Of a stretch of DNA of 64,000 bases, positions 1 to 8,137 are shown piece after piece; the stretch's first letter is position 1; each line of letters opens with the position of its first letter. Made by a program: the position numbers and the translations under genes. The notes below the pieces were generated by a model. It had not been told where the DNA came from, ran no database searches, and saw only the letters and a program-made list of their open reading frames with translations. Source of the stretch: Chitinophagaceae bacterium (GTDB lineage: Bacteria > Bacteroidota > Bacteroidia > Chitinophagales > Chitinophagaceae); contig JADKAJ010000002.1 of the NCBI GenBank assembly GCA_016719165.1, positions 248,001-312,000 of the forward strand, given 5' to 3'.

Positions 1-28
1 AAGGAAGGTCAATGGTGAAAAGAAAGCG

Positions 29-62
29 ATCAGGCCGGGTTTTTATAAGACGAGTGCCTGAT
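29..62 (-). terminator. possible terminator downstream of the deacetylase domain
   Basis: Arms ATCAGGC (29-35) and GCCTGAT (56-62) are perfect 7-bp inverted repeats just past the TAA stop of the leftward deacetylase reading frame. On the minus strand the hairpin is followed by a T-rich stretch (CGCTTTCTTTT). The 20-nt loop is long, so this is a weak call. Confidence 0.3.
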
Positions 63-63
63 T

Positions 64-792
64 TTAATCAGCCTTTAACAGTTCATCAACACGCTGAAAC
101 TGATAGCCTTTTGCTTGCAGGTGTTTTATCAATTGCGGCAAACGTTTATAAAATTTATCCGTTCGTTTGGGATCGGTTCCGATGTGAGATAAAAGAATAA
201 ATCCGTTGAGTCCGCCCGGTCTTGCCTGCTCATATTTAATAATAGACTGGTATATATCCTCACTGCTCCGGTAATTCTTATCGGCCGGCGTAGTGTAGTC
301 GGCATGACTAAGGGTACCGGGAGTAAAATTTATCAGCTGAAAGTCCATTTTCTTAGTCCATACCGCGATGCTGTCATTATACCATTCATACGGTGGCAAA
401 AAGAAGGGAGCATTTTCTTCCCGGATCCCAAAACGACTCATCATACTGTAATTTCTCTGCAGGTCTTTGGTGAATTGTGCTTCTGTTACCAGTAAACTGT
501 CCCGTTTACCCCAATCACAATACAATAAATGTTTATCTGAATGCGGGGCAATGTAGTGCCTGTTATTTTTCAGCTCAACGATAATTTTTGTAAAAGCAGG
601 ATTACGGAAAAAATCACCGGTAAAAAAGAAGGAAGCTTTTATCTTTTCCTGTTGTAATGTGCGTACAATAAAATCACCACCGTCTGCAAACTCATGCCCG
701 GTAAAAACAAGGGCTATTTTTTTCTTTGTACTATCTCCTCTAATGATAGCCCCATGACTATATTGTGAGCCTCCTGCACCGGAGGCTGCTAC
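64..792 (-). CDS. polysaccharide deacetylase (NodB-like) domain, read in the -1 frame after GH9
   Basis: A 242-residue frame carrying NodB-homology (carbohydrate esterase 4-like) features: a core strand KKIALVFTGHEFADGG in the place of motif 1, the metal-binding motif HSDKH (HxxxH type), FFLPPYEW in the place of motif 3, and a C-terminal block GFILLSHIG followed by a GYQF strand. The family removes N- or O-acetyl groups from polysaccharides. There is no ATG in frame anywhere in it. The only alternative start codons are TTG at 523-525, inside the domain, and TTG at 823-825, inside the GH9 gene, and the frame has no signal peptide of its own. It begins one base out of phase with the end of GH9, at an A_AAA_AAG heptamer (792-798), so I read it as the C-terminal half of a GH9-deacetylase fusion made by -1 frameshifting or broken by a one-base deletion. 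Motif 1 is atypical (TGHEF rather than TFDD), which leaves activity uncertain. Confidence 0.75.
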   Translation of the reverse strand, partial: VAASGAGGSQYSHGAIIRGDSTKKKIALVFTGHEFADGGDFIVRTLQQEKIKASFFFTGDFFRNPAFTKIIVELKNNRHYIAPHSDKHLLYCDWGKRDSLLVTEAQFTKDLQRNYSMMSRFGIREENAPFFLPPYEWYNDSIAVWTKKMDFQLINFTPGTLSHADYTTPADKNYRSSEDIYQSIIKYEQARPGGLNGFILLSHIGTDPKRTDKFYKRLPQLIKHLQAKGYQFQRVDELLKAD

Positions 793-818
793 TTTTTTGG
801 CTTGCTTCCTGCCTCCTT
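768..818 (-). promoter_or_regulatory. candidate programmed -1 frameshift signal (dnaX-like)
   Basis: On the minus strand, in order: AAGGAGG (818-812), 13 nt, the heptamer A_AAA_AAG (798-792) in the GH9 frame, the TAG stop (791-789), then after a 4-nt spacer a perfect 7-bp stem AGCCTCC/GGAGGCT with a 6-nt loop (787-768). These are the three elements of the E. coli dnaX signal: upstream Shine-Dalgarno-like sequence, slippery heptamer and downstream hairpin. A -1 slip reads GTA GCA GCC and enters the deacetylase frame. A caution is that many Bacteroidota ribosomes use Shine-Dalgarno pairing little. The alternative is a lost A in a seven-A run. Confidence 0.5.
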
Positions 819-2585
819 CGCAGCAAGCAAATAGATCAACGATGCCGTTCCATCCATAGTAGGCTCGTTGGTGCTATAATCTCCATAGTCATCATGATAT
901 ACGGCGAGGTCACTTTGAAATTCAGCATATTCATCGGGCTGATAGAGTGTAATACCAATAAGCCCTTTGTATATGCTGGTGTAAACCGGCCCGTCAATCA
1001 GCCCACCATCTATCGGGTAGTTTTTGATATGTGTAAATGCAGAATGCGGATCAACAGGAGTATCACCCCATGAGGGCAACCCATACACCATGGATGTGCC
1101 CCAGGGATTGCAACCAAAGAGCCAATCAAAATTGGCTTGTTCTAATTCGGAGAAAGTTTTATCAGCAGTTAATTCCCGGTACCAATAACATTGAATTGCA
1201 AAGGAAGTGGTGAGATTATTACTGCACCAGATGAAAGGAATACCGCGGTAAAAAGCATTTGATTTGGCTTTGTTCCAAACCCGTTGAATGCCTTCTTTGT
1301 AATAACCAATGACAGTATCTCTCTGTTTTCCCTGTAATTGTTTGGCCAGCTCATAATGTCCAAGATTAATAAAGGGATACCATTGGTAATGTTTAGCTGT
1401 ATCTGCACCAAGCCAGGGGGTGATCGGTTCAGCATTTGCATAGTCCATCAATGTTTTCTTAATAATTTCCTTGTGGACAGGCATGTTATCTTTCGAAAGC
1501 ACATATGCATTTGCAAGTTCCATATCATCAATCCAATTGTCCTCAGCATATATATACGGCGATTTAACGGACGCAGTCTGCGTCACCCCAGGTACTTTAT
1601 TTGCAAAAGCAAAAGCAGAAAAAGTTTTTTGTAAAAGCAGGTTACTGTATTCAATATTTGTTTTTTCAAATGTTTTTGATCCTAATGCAAACGCACTGGC
1701 AAACTTCCCCGCCGTAGAACTTGTCCCCGTTGTATTATTCATAAACCTGCCCCGCTGCTGCGGTTCACCACTTACAAAATAAACCGGCCGCTCAAACCCT
1801 TTGCCATAAAAAGTATCCTGCCCGGGTATCCGCATTCCCATATGGTCCCGGTCATCTGCTATCTGGTTGAACATCCAGTCGGGCCTTGGGTGCATTTTCA
1901 ATAACCAGTCCAGTCCCCATTTGGCTTCATCCAGTACATCAGCCATTCCATTTTTTCCATCCAGGCCGTTTGCTTGTTTCTCATCGGTAAACACTTTAGG
2001 AAAATCCCGGTAAGCCATTAGCAAATGATAAGTAGCATTGGCAGATGTTGCAGAGTATTGTAAATAATCAGACGCATCATGCCAGCCACCCACCACATCA
2101 ATTCTTGTGCTATCCTTAATTCCAGCTTTTTCTCCATACAATACATATCCGTCGTGGGTGTGACAGCTGTCTTTTAAATAAGGATTGAAACCCGTACGTT
2201 GCTGCCGCATATACCGCAAACAAAAATCAGCGGCCCCTTTATAAACATCATCTCCTATTTCAAATTCAGGAGATTTTATATTACCCGCCAGTAAGTAGTA
2301 ACGACCTGGTTTCTTAAAATGAGAAAAATTCAGCCGGTATGTTTGTTTGAAAGGTCCATATGCCCCAAAGGCTTTTCCCGCCATCCCCGTTGCCACTATT
2401 TTCTTTGAAACCGAATTAACCAATTCCCATTTAACTATTTCCTTTTCTTCTTTACTGCACCAGGTAGCGACTTTCACTGCGCCGGGTGTATACCCCAGCT
2501 GGTTGATGCGTATCCAGCTTTGCGGTTGCTGAGCAAAGGAGGCAACAGGTAAGAGTAGTAGTAATAAAGACCATTTTTTCATCAC
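789..2585 (-). CDS. glycoside hydrolase family 9 protein, secreted
   Basis: A 598-residue protein with a signal peptide (residues 1-19, ending ASFAQ), an N-terminal Ig-like (CelD-N type) domain at about 22-110, and a GH9 (alpha/alpha)6 catalytic domain at about 115-590. The expected catalytic residues are visible: the paired aspartates in GGWHDASDY (Asp170, Asp173) and the general acid in YSTNEPTMDG (Glu574). GH9 enzymes are inverting beta-glucanases or exo-beta-glucosaminidases acting outside the cytoplasm. The stop codon immediately follows AAA AAG, and a deacetylase domain continues in the -1 frame, which suggests a bifunctional glycan-degrading product. The gene is divergent from the FAH-family gene, 50 bp away. 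The substrate cannot be told from sequence. Confidence 0.92.
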   Translation of the reverse strand: MMKKWSLLLLLLPVASFAQQPQSWIRINQLGYTPGAVKVATWCSKEEKEIVKWELVNSVSKKIVATGMAGKAFGAYGPFKQTYRLNFSHFKKPGRYYLLAGNIKSPEFEIGDDVYKGAADFCLRYMRQQRTGFNPYLKDSCHTHDGYVLYGEKAGIKDSTRIDVVGGWHDASDYLQYSATSANATYHLLMAYRDFPKVFTDEKQANGLDGKNGMADVLDEAKWGLDWLLKMHPRPDWMFNQIADDRDHMGMRIPGQDTFYGKGFERPVYFVSGEPQQRGRFMNNTTGTSSTAGKFASAFALGSKTFEKTNIEYSNLLLQKTFSAFAFANKVPGVTQTASVKSPYIYAEDNWIDDMELANAYVLSKDNMPVHKEIIKKTLMDYANAEPITPWLGADTAKHYQWYPFINLGHYELAKQLQGKQRDTVIGYYKEGIQRVWNKAKSNAFYRGIPFIWCSNNLTTSFAIQCYWYRELTADKTFSELEQANFDWLFGCNPWGTSMVYGLPSWGDTPVDPHSAFTHIKNYPIDGGLIDGPVYTSIYKGLIGITLYQPDEYAEFQSDLAVYHDDYGDYSTNEPTMDGTASLIYLLAAKEAGSKPKK

Positions 2586-2635
2586 CCCAATTTACAAACA
2601 ACCTTGGTAACTTAGCAGTTCTTAATACTACATAG

Positions 2636-3640
2636 ATGAAATTAGTTACCTACCTGAAAGAAGAAAGAGAACAACTGGGCATTCTGATCAATGATATGGT
2701 ATATGACATGGAAGTGCTTCACCCCGACCTTCCCAACAGCATGAACATGTTATTGAATTACTGGGAAGAATATTACCCGATAGCACAAGCCGGTGAATTG
2801 TTGCTGAAAGAAGGTACCAGGACAAGTAATAAAGCGGTCCCTTTGACTGAGGTGCAGTTGCTGGCACCCGTTCCATTTCCAACCTCCTGTCGTGATGGTT
2901 ATGCATTCAGACAACATGTGGCGGCGGCGAGAAGAAATCGTAAAGTGGAGATGATCCCGGAGTTTGACCAATACCCGATCTTCTATTTCACCAATCATCA
3001 CAGCATACAGGGACCCGGGGAAGTTAGATGCATGCCTGATCATTTTGAAAAGCTGGACTTTGAACTGGAAGCAGCCATTGTAATCTGCAAACACGGCAGA
3101 AATATAAAAGCTGAACAAGCTGATGAATATATCGGCGGACTGATGATCATGAACGACCTGAGTGCAAGAAGACTGCAGATGGAAGAAATGTTATTGAACC
3201 TCGGACCGGCAAAAGGAAAGGATTTTTCTACTGCAATCGGTCCATGGTTAGTTACCCTGGATGAACTGGCCCCGTTTGAAATCCCGGCCAAAGAAAACCA
3301 TACCGGCAAAAGCTGGAACCTGAGAATGCAGTGCCGGGTAAATGGTAAGCAGGTCAGCGATGGCAATGTAGGAGATATGGACTGGACATTTGCAGAGATC
3401 ATTGAAAGAGCTTCATACGGTGTTGACCTGTATCCCGGAGATGTGATTGGCAGCGGCACAGTTGGAACAGGGTGTTTCCTGGAACTGAACGGAACGGGAA
3501 AGCTGAATGATCCGAATTATCCTGAGCAATGGTTACAACCCAATGATGTGGTAGAAATGGAAATAGATGGCCTGGGTAAACTAAGTAATACGATTGTGGC
3601 GGAAGATACCGATTGGAGCATTTTGAAATTGAAGAAATAG
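2636..3640 (+). CDS. fumarylacetoacetate hydrolase family protein
   Basis: A 334-residue cytoplasmic protein with the FAH C-terminal fold. The metal-binding carboxylates are present: Glu143 and Glu145 in DFELEAAIVI and Asp174 in MNDLSARR, with the later GSGTVGTGCF loop. Family members hydrolyse C-C bonds of acylpyruvates such as fumarylacetoacetate in tyrosine/homogentisate breakdown. The N-terminal part (1-75) matches the small N domain of FAH-like proteins. The flavin reductase-like gene follows 82 bp downstream on the same strand, and the pair may belong to an aromatic-degradation branch, but no dioxygenase or maleylacetoacetate isomerase is in the window, so the substrate is not established. 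Confidence 0.88.
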   Translation: MKLVTYLKEEREQLGILINDMVYDMEVLHPDLPNSMNMLLNYWEEYYPIAQAGELLLKEGTRTSNKAVPLTEVQLLAPVPFPTSCRDGYAFRQHVAAARRNRKVEMIPEFDQYPIFYFTNHHSIQGPGEVRCMPDHFEKLDFELEAAIVICKHGRNIKAEQADEYIGGLMIMNDLSARRLQMEEMLLNLGPAKGKDFSTAIGPWLVTLDELAPFEIPAKENHTGKSWNLRMQCRVNGKQVSDGNVGDMDWTFAEIIERASYGVDLYPGDVIGSGTVGTGCFLELNGTGKLNDPNYPEQWLQPNDVVEMEIDGLGKLSNTIVAEDTDWSILKLKK

Positions 3641-3644
3641 AACA

Positions 3645-3722
3645 CTGATCATTATGATTTTCATGATTACCGCAGTGAAATCATAACGTATCATAATCAT
3701 CATCAAAATCTGCGTTCATTTT
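3645..3722 (+). repeat. ATGATT-rich imperfect palindromic spacer
   Basis: The 82-bp gap between the FAH-family and flavin reductase genes is built almost entirely of ATGATT/AATCAT words in both orientations (for example CATTATGATTTTCATGATTA near 3650 and ATCATAATCATCATC near 3692), ending with ATCTGCGTTCA. It can fold as one long imperfect hairpin. It resembles a small interspersed palindromic repeat rather than a promoter, but only one copy is visible here. Confidence 0.35.
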
Positions 3723-4604
3723 ATGATTATTGATTTAAAAGATTTAAAACCGGCTGAAAAGCAATACTACCTGCAACATGTTGTTGCACCAAGACCTATT
3801 TGTTTTGCCTCCACAATAAATAAAGCGGGCCATATAAATCTGAGCCCCTTTAGCTTCTTCAATCTTTTTTCTTCTAATCCTCCTATTGTGGTATTCTCAC
3901 CTGCGAGGAGAGTAAGAGATAATACAACAAAGCATACACTGCAAAATGTACTGGAGGTGCCGGAAGTGGTCATCAACATTGTAACGTATGATATGGTACA
4001 GCAGACCTCGCTGGCCAGTTGCGAGTTTCCCAAAGATGTCAATGAATTTACCAAGGCAGGTTTTACCCAGGAACCCGCAACCATGATAAAGCCCCCGATG
4101 GTCAAAGAGAGTAAAGTGAAAATGGAATGTAAAGTTGTTGAAGTAAAATCATTGGGAAATGAAGGTGGTGCAGGCAACCTGGTCATTTGCGAAGTAATAA
4201 GGATGCATATAGATGATTCCCTTTTGGATGAAAATAAGAAACTGGATCAGCGAAAAATCAACCATGTGGCACGGCTTGGCGGGGATTGGTATTGTGTGGT
4301 GAATGAACACAACTTGTTCCAGGTAGAAAAACCCAATACACAATTGGGTATCGGTATTGATATGCTGCCGGCAACCATCCGTAGCAGTAAGATCTTATCC
4401 GGAAATAATCTTGGCCAGTTAGCTAATGTGCATGAAATGCCGGTGATAGAACCGTCATTTGATGATAATCACCTGAAGCAGATCATTCAATACTACAGCG
4501 TCAACCCGGATGAGATGGAAAAAGAGCTGCATTCCTATGCCAAAAAATTGCTGGAAGAAGATAAAATAAAAGAAGCCTGGCAAGTATTGTTAGCCGGCTC
4601 CTGA
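3723..4604 (+). CDS. flavin reductase family protein (FMN-binding split barrel)
   Basis: A 293-residue cytoplasmic protein. Residues about 10-195 match the flavin reductase-like split-barrel fold: VAPRPICFASTINKAGHINL, then SPFSFFN and NPPIVVFSP, the usual FMN-phosphate-contacting region. Members either reduce flavin for a partner monooxygenase or act as FMN-dependent oxidoreductases. The last 100 residues form an extra helical tail ending in LLEEDKIKEAWQVLLAG that is longer than in minimal flavin reductases. The position downstream of the FAH-like gene on the same strand suggests co-transcription. The partner enzyme is not in the window. Confidence 0.82.
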   Translation: MIIDLKDLKPAEKQYYLQHVVAPRPICFASTINKAGHINLSPFSFFNLFSSNPPIVVFSPARRVRDNTTKHTLQNVLEVPEVVINIVTYDMVQQTSLASCEFPKDVNEFTKAGFTQEPATMIKPPMVKESKVKMECKVVEVKSLGNEGGAGNLVICEVIRMHIDDSLLDENKKLDQRKINHVARLGGDWYCVVNEHNLFQVEKPNTQLGIGIDMLPATIRSSKILSGNNLGQLANVHEMPVIEPSFDDNHLKQIIQYYSVNPDEMEKELHSYAKKLLEEDKIKEAWQVLLAGS

Positions 4605-4691
4605 TTTTATTAACAGCATTCTATCTTAAAAATTCACAAAACAAGAATAAGTTTTCTATCTTTAAGAGAGCCTGTTAGCTGTGTATATTTT

Positions 4692-5585
4692 ATGCTTAAA
4701 GCCTTTCCTTCATACCTGCTGCTTACCCTGGTGGTCATTATCACCCTCTTTTCATGTGTACCCCAAAAAGGCGTTACCAATGCAAAAAAAGACCTGGCCA
4801 CTATAAATAACCAACTTCAGCAGCATAGCACTACATTAAAAGATCTGGAAAAGCAGCGAAAGAAAAAAGAACAGCAAAATGAAATTGATGATACGGCCAA
4901 TACCCGGATCAAAAAATTTATTGATAAAACAAATAAAGAAATCGATACTCTTATTAACAGAAATACGATCATAATTGGCGAAACAGTAGTAGAAAAAGCT
5001 GATTGGGACAGGCTCAGAAAAACATTATCGTTTTCCCGCAAGACCTCAAAAAATATTGGTGACAGAATATTATTATTGTCCGATCTTATCAACCGGAATA
5101 TGGTGGTAAGGATAGACCAGGATGTGGTATTCGAGCCAGGCAAGTATAATATTACACCTGAAGTAGCTGCTGCAATCGGGAGGCTCTTTGAACCGGCTTC
5201 TAAAGAAATAGATCTGTTTGTAAAGAAATATCCCAATTTCCCGCTTTCACTGGTCATAACAGCAAAAGGATATTCAGATGCTACTTCTATCGCCGAGGGC
5301 TCATCCCTTTACAAGGAATTAAAAGACAGGTTGAAATTGCAAACAGAAAACCCCACGAGTAAAGAGCTTAATAAGGAGCTATCAGTAGCCCGGGCAGAAG
5401 CCGTTATCAACCTGTTTAAATCTTACACATTGGACAGGGGAAGCAATGGGGGCAGTGTAAGCAATATTTTATACCTGCATGAAGGAAAGGGAGAAACATC
5501 TCCTGATCCAAAAGTCACTGATTATAAAATAAACGATGCAAGAAGAAGAGTGGTGCTGCTCTTCTGGAGTGTTTTCCCTGAATGA
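4692..5585 (+). CDS. OmpA-like lipoprotein with coiled coil
   Basis: A 297-residue predicted lipoprotein: signal sequence with lipobox TLFSC (Cys22), a charged coiled-coil stretch at about 30-100 rich in Lys/Glu/Asn, and a C-terminal OmpA/MotB-like domain at about 140-295. The OmpA features seen are VFEPGKYNITPEVAAAI, the strand LVITAKGYSD, LSVARAEAVINLF and the terminal NDARRRVVL. This domain binds peptidoglycan in the family, so the protein probably tethers outer membrane to the wall. It converges on the DUF4197 gene with only 3 bp between their stops. Confidence 0.75.
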   Translation: MLKAFPSYLLLTLVVIITLFSCVPQKGVTNAKKDLATINNQLQQHSTTLKDLEKQRKKKEQQNEIDDTANTRIKKFIDKTNKEIDTLINRNTIIIGETVVEKADWDRLRKTLSFSRKTSKNIGDRILLLSDLINRNMVVRIDQDVVFEPGKYNITPEVAAAIGRLFEPASKEIDLFVKKYPNFPLSLVITAKGYSDATSIAEGSSLYKELKDRLKLQTENPTSKELNKELSVARAEAVINLFKSYTLDRGSNGGSVSNILYLHEGKGETSPDPKVTDYKINDARRRVVLLFWSVFPE

Positions 5586-5588
5586 TTC

Positions 5589-6302
5589 TTATTGACCAAA
5601 CACTTTCTTCAGCATATCAGAAGTCCTTGCCAAAGGATTAGCCCTGATATTAGCTTCTTCTTTTGCCACCTGGTCGAACAATGCATCCACCGCTCTGCCA
5701 ACCACATATGAAGTCAGATCCGGGTTAATTTTTTTGAAAGTGGTCGGCAGTTTATTATATGAAGTAATTATATCGGAATAATATTTTGTGGCATCCGTTT
5801 TATCCAAAGAGCTTTTTACAGATGGTGTAAAAGCAGTGATCAATTTTTCTTTTGTTCTATCCTTAAAATAATTGGTAGCCCCGTCTTTTGGACCTTTAAT
5901 AATATTCAAGGCATCTTTCAGGGTCATTTCTTTTATGGCATCCACAAAGATGGGTTTGGCAAAACCCACTGCATCTTCCGCACCCCGGTTGATGGCCAGG
6001 ATCGCTTTATCCACCTGTCCGCCCATACCAATATTGCGTAAGGTCGATTCCACTTTCTTTGCATCGGGTGGTAAAAGCATTTTATAAAATTCGCTGCCAA
6101 AGAAACCATCTGTCTTATTCAGGTTAAGTACTGCCGTAGTAACACCGTTTGTCAATGCCTCTTTAATACCCTGCCCGGCTTCATTCTCGGTTATGCCAGA
6201 AGAAGATTTTTTGTTAAGTACATCCTTTAGTTTTATTTGTGCAAAGGAACCGGCAGGAAGTACAATAAGGCTAAATGCAAGTACGATAAAGGAAGTTTTC
6301 AT
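5589..6302 (-). CDS. DUF4197 domain-containing protein (paralog 1)
   Basis: A 237-residue exported protein starting at the ATG at 6302, chosen because MKTSFIVLAFSLIVLPAGSFAQ is a clean signal peptide, whereas an upstream ATG adds a hydrophilic stretch. Nearly the whole mature chain is one DUF4197 domain, with blocks SGITENEAGQGIKEAL, TDGFFGSEFYKMLLPPDA, NRGAEDAVGFAKPIF and ATNYFKDRT. The function of the family is unknown. It is a close paralog of the next gene upstream (6411-7103), sharing most of these blocks, so the pair arose by tandem duplication. It is the last gene of a leftward cluster. Confidence 0.85.
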   Translation of the reverse strand: MKTSFIVLAFSLIVLPAGSFAQIKLKDVLNKKSSSGITENEAGQGIKEALTNGVTTAVLNLNKTDGFFGSEFYKMLLPPDAKKVESTLRNIGMGGQVDKAILAINRGAEDAVGFAKPIFVDAIKEMTLKDALNIIKGPKDGATNYFKDRTKEKLITAFTPSVKSSLDKTDATKYYSDIITSYNKLPTTFKKINPDLTSYVVGRAVDALFDQVAKEEANIRANPLARTSDMLKKVFGQ

Positions 6303-6410
6303 ATCTGTATTGATTATTATATTCATCAAAAATAACAGCCTTTCTGCAGTGCAAAAAGGCTGCCAGCTATTTTGACGTTATTTTAAGGTATCCGTTGCTT
6401 CGGGGAAATA

Positions 6411-7103
6411 TTAAATTCCACCAAATACTTTACGCAGAATCTCTGTGGTTCTTGCTACGGGGTTTTCCCTGATATTCGCTTCTTCTTTGGCGATCTGGTC
6501 AAATAAGGCATCCGTTGCTTTTTCTACCACAAAACCAGGTAAATCGGGATTGATCTTTTTAAACGTGGTGGGAAAATTATTGTAGGTACTTACAATGTCG
6601 CCATAATACTTAGTGGCATCCACTTTATCCAGCGATGATTTTATCGAAGGAAGAAAAGCGGCCAGTAAAGCCTCCCTCGTTTTTCCTTTGAAATAATTAG
6701 TGGCAGCGTCTTTGGGTCCTTTTATAATATTGATGGCATCCATCAGCGTCATATCTTTTATAGCGCTGACAAAAATTGGTTTGGCATAACCCACTGCATC
6801 CTCAGCAGCCCTGTTGATGGAGAGAATGGCCTTATCCACCATCTTGCCCATTCCCAGGTCTCTTAATGTGTTTTCAATTTTCACCGCATCAGGTGGTAAT
6901 AATACTTTGTAAAACTGGCTGCCGAAAAACCCATCTGTTGTATTCAGGTTCAACACGGCTTTCACCAATCCCTGCCCGAGAGCTTCTTTAATACCCTGGC
7001 CTGCTTCTGCTTCAGTAATGCCTGTACCGGTTGGGAGTTTAGATAAAATATCACAACTGCTTAAAGCCAGTGATAACATGAGTACAGAAATGATCTTTTT
7101 CAT
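6411..7103 (-). CDS. DUF4197 domain-containing lipoprotein (paralog 2)
   Basis: A 230-residue protein with lipobox LALSSCD (Cys16), so probably outer-membrane anchored, unlike its neighbour, which has an ordinary signal peptide. It has the DUF4197 blocks GITEAEAGQGIKEALGQ, TDGFFGSQFYKVLLPPDA, NRAAEDAVGYAKPIF and ATNYFKGKT. It lies 21 bp downstream of an HTH-regulator gene and 108 bp upstream of paralog 1. The function is unknown. The two copies may have divided roles between lipidated and soluble periplasmic forms, which is inference. Confidence 0.85.
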   Translation of the reverse strand: MKKIISVLMLSLALSSCDILSKLPTGTGITEAEAGQGIKEALGQGLVKAVLNLNTTDGFFGSQFYKVLLPPDAVKIENTLRDLGMGKMVDKAILSINRAAEDAVGYAKPIFVSAIKDMTLMDAINIIKGPKDAATNYFKGKTREALLAAFLPSIKSSLDKVDATKYYGDIVSTYNNFPTTFKKINPDLPGFVVEKATDALFDQIAKEEANIRENPVARTTEILRKVFGGI

Positions 7104-7124
7104 AATGTAAGATTAGAATAATAA

Positions 7125-8135
7125 TTATACTGCTTTTGTTTTGAGACTTTCCTTTCTGGTGTTGATGCGGTCCCGGATAATACGAAAAAATCGAGCCCTT
7201 TCTTTTTCACTCACTTCACTAATGAGCGTAGATCTCCGCAACTGGTTCTGAATATGGTTATACATATTCTCATTAAATGCCGGGTCTCTGGTGAGCATAA
7301 AATTAATGGTGGAATGTGAGACGTATGACAATTTTGTACCGTCCAGTTCAACCAGCATATTATTGTCACCCATCAGTACTTCGTTAAAATACATTTTAAA
7401 TTCACCTATACGTTTTTGATCCGTGTCACCATAGTTGAATTTATAACCTAAAGATGCTTGCTTTTCCAGGTGATCCCACATTTTCCCGATAGCATCATAC
7501 AACAAATACACATCATTATCTGATTCAAAGACCTGCCCATCCCGGTAAAATTCAATCTGGCGAAAAAACATATTCATGCTTTCCATATTCCAGACTTCCA
7601 CACTGGGTATTTGGTTGTAAAGATCAAGTACTTTCTTTTCAAGTGCATATAATTCATCGGGATGATCAGCATACCTGAACTTTTTCCTTTCAAACTCGGG
7701 AAACTGAAAATAAGTTTTTAAATAGAAGAACCATTTAAATGCTGCCAGTTCCCGCAGATGGTATTGGTGAAAAATGGGAAGGTCTTTACACATATAATAA
7801 AATGTCTTCTCCTTAAAACTGTTCATGTAAGCCAGGTTATGCAACATACTGGTCACATATTCCTCAAACCGGAAATTATTCTTATCAAGGTATTGCCCCT
7901 GAAAAACGATACCACCGGATTGTAATCCCATCAGGTGGTCAATTGATACCTTATAATGAGTGCAAAGAATTTGCAGTTCTTCCAAAGAAATAGTTTTTTC
8001 TCCCCGCATACGCCGGTAAGCACTGTCGGAACTGATACCCAGCAATGTTGCGATCTCCTCTGCAACAGACTGGTTTTCCCCGATTTTATTTTTAATTGCC
8101 TTAAAAAGCAATTGTTGAAGTTCGCCGGTCGTCAT
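7125..8135 (-). CDS. helix-turn-helix protein, Bacteroidota type (paralog A)
   Basis: A 336-residue cytoplasmic protein. Residues about 18-62 form an XRE/BetR-like helix-turn-helix: SVAEEIATLLGIS, then SSDSAYRRMRGE and ISLEELQILCTHY. The remaining 270 residues are a conserved but uncharacterised region rich in aromatic residues (KDLPIFHQYHLRELAAFKW), ending EVSEKERARFFRIIRDRIN. The same architecture is found in its paralog immediately upstream, with 2 bp between them, so they are translated from one message. A regulator is likely. The ligand and targets are unknown, but the two downstream DUF4197 genes are candidates. Confidence 0.75.
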   Translation of the reverse strand: MTTGELQQLLFKAIKNKIGENQSVAEEIATLLGISSDSAYRRMRGEKTISLEELQILCTHYKVSIDHLMGLQSGGIVFQGQYLDKNNFRFEEYVTSMLHNLAYMNSFKEKTFYYMCKDLPIFHQYHLRELAAFKWFFYLKTYFQFPEFERKKFRYADHPDELYALEKKVLDLYNQIPSVEVWNMESMNMFFRQIEFYRDGQVFESDNDVYLLYDAIGKMWDHLEKQASLGYKFNYGDTDQKRIGEFKMYFNEVLMGDNNMLVELDGTKLSYVSHSTINFMLTRDPAFNENMYNHIQNQLRRSTLISEVSEKERARFFRIIRDRINTRKESLKTKAV

Positions 8136-8137
8136 AA

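Noticed and set aside
12..200. A rightward 62-residue reading frame at the window start
   Set aside because: It is antisense to the deacetylase domain and has no family features.
823..825. Independent TTG start for the deacetylase
   Set aside because: It lies inside the GH9 gene, gives an Arg-rich N-terminus without a signal peptide, and would leave a secreted-type enzyme in the cytoplasm.
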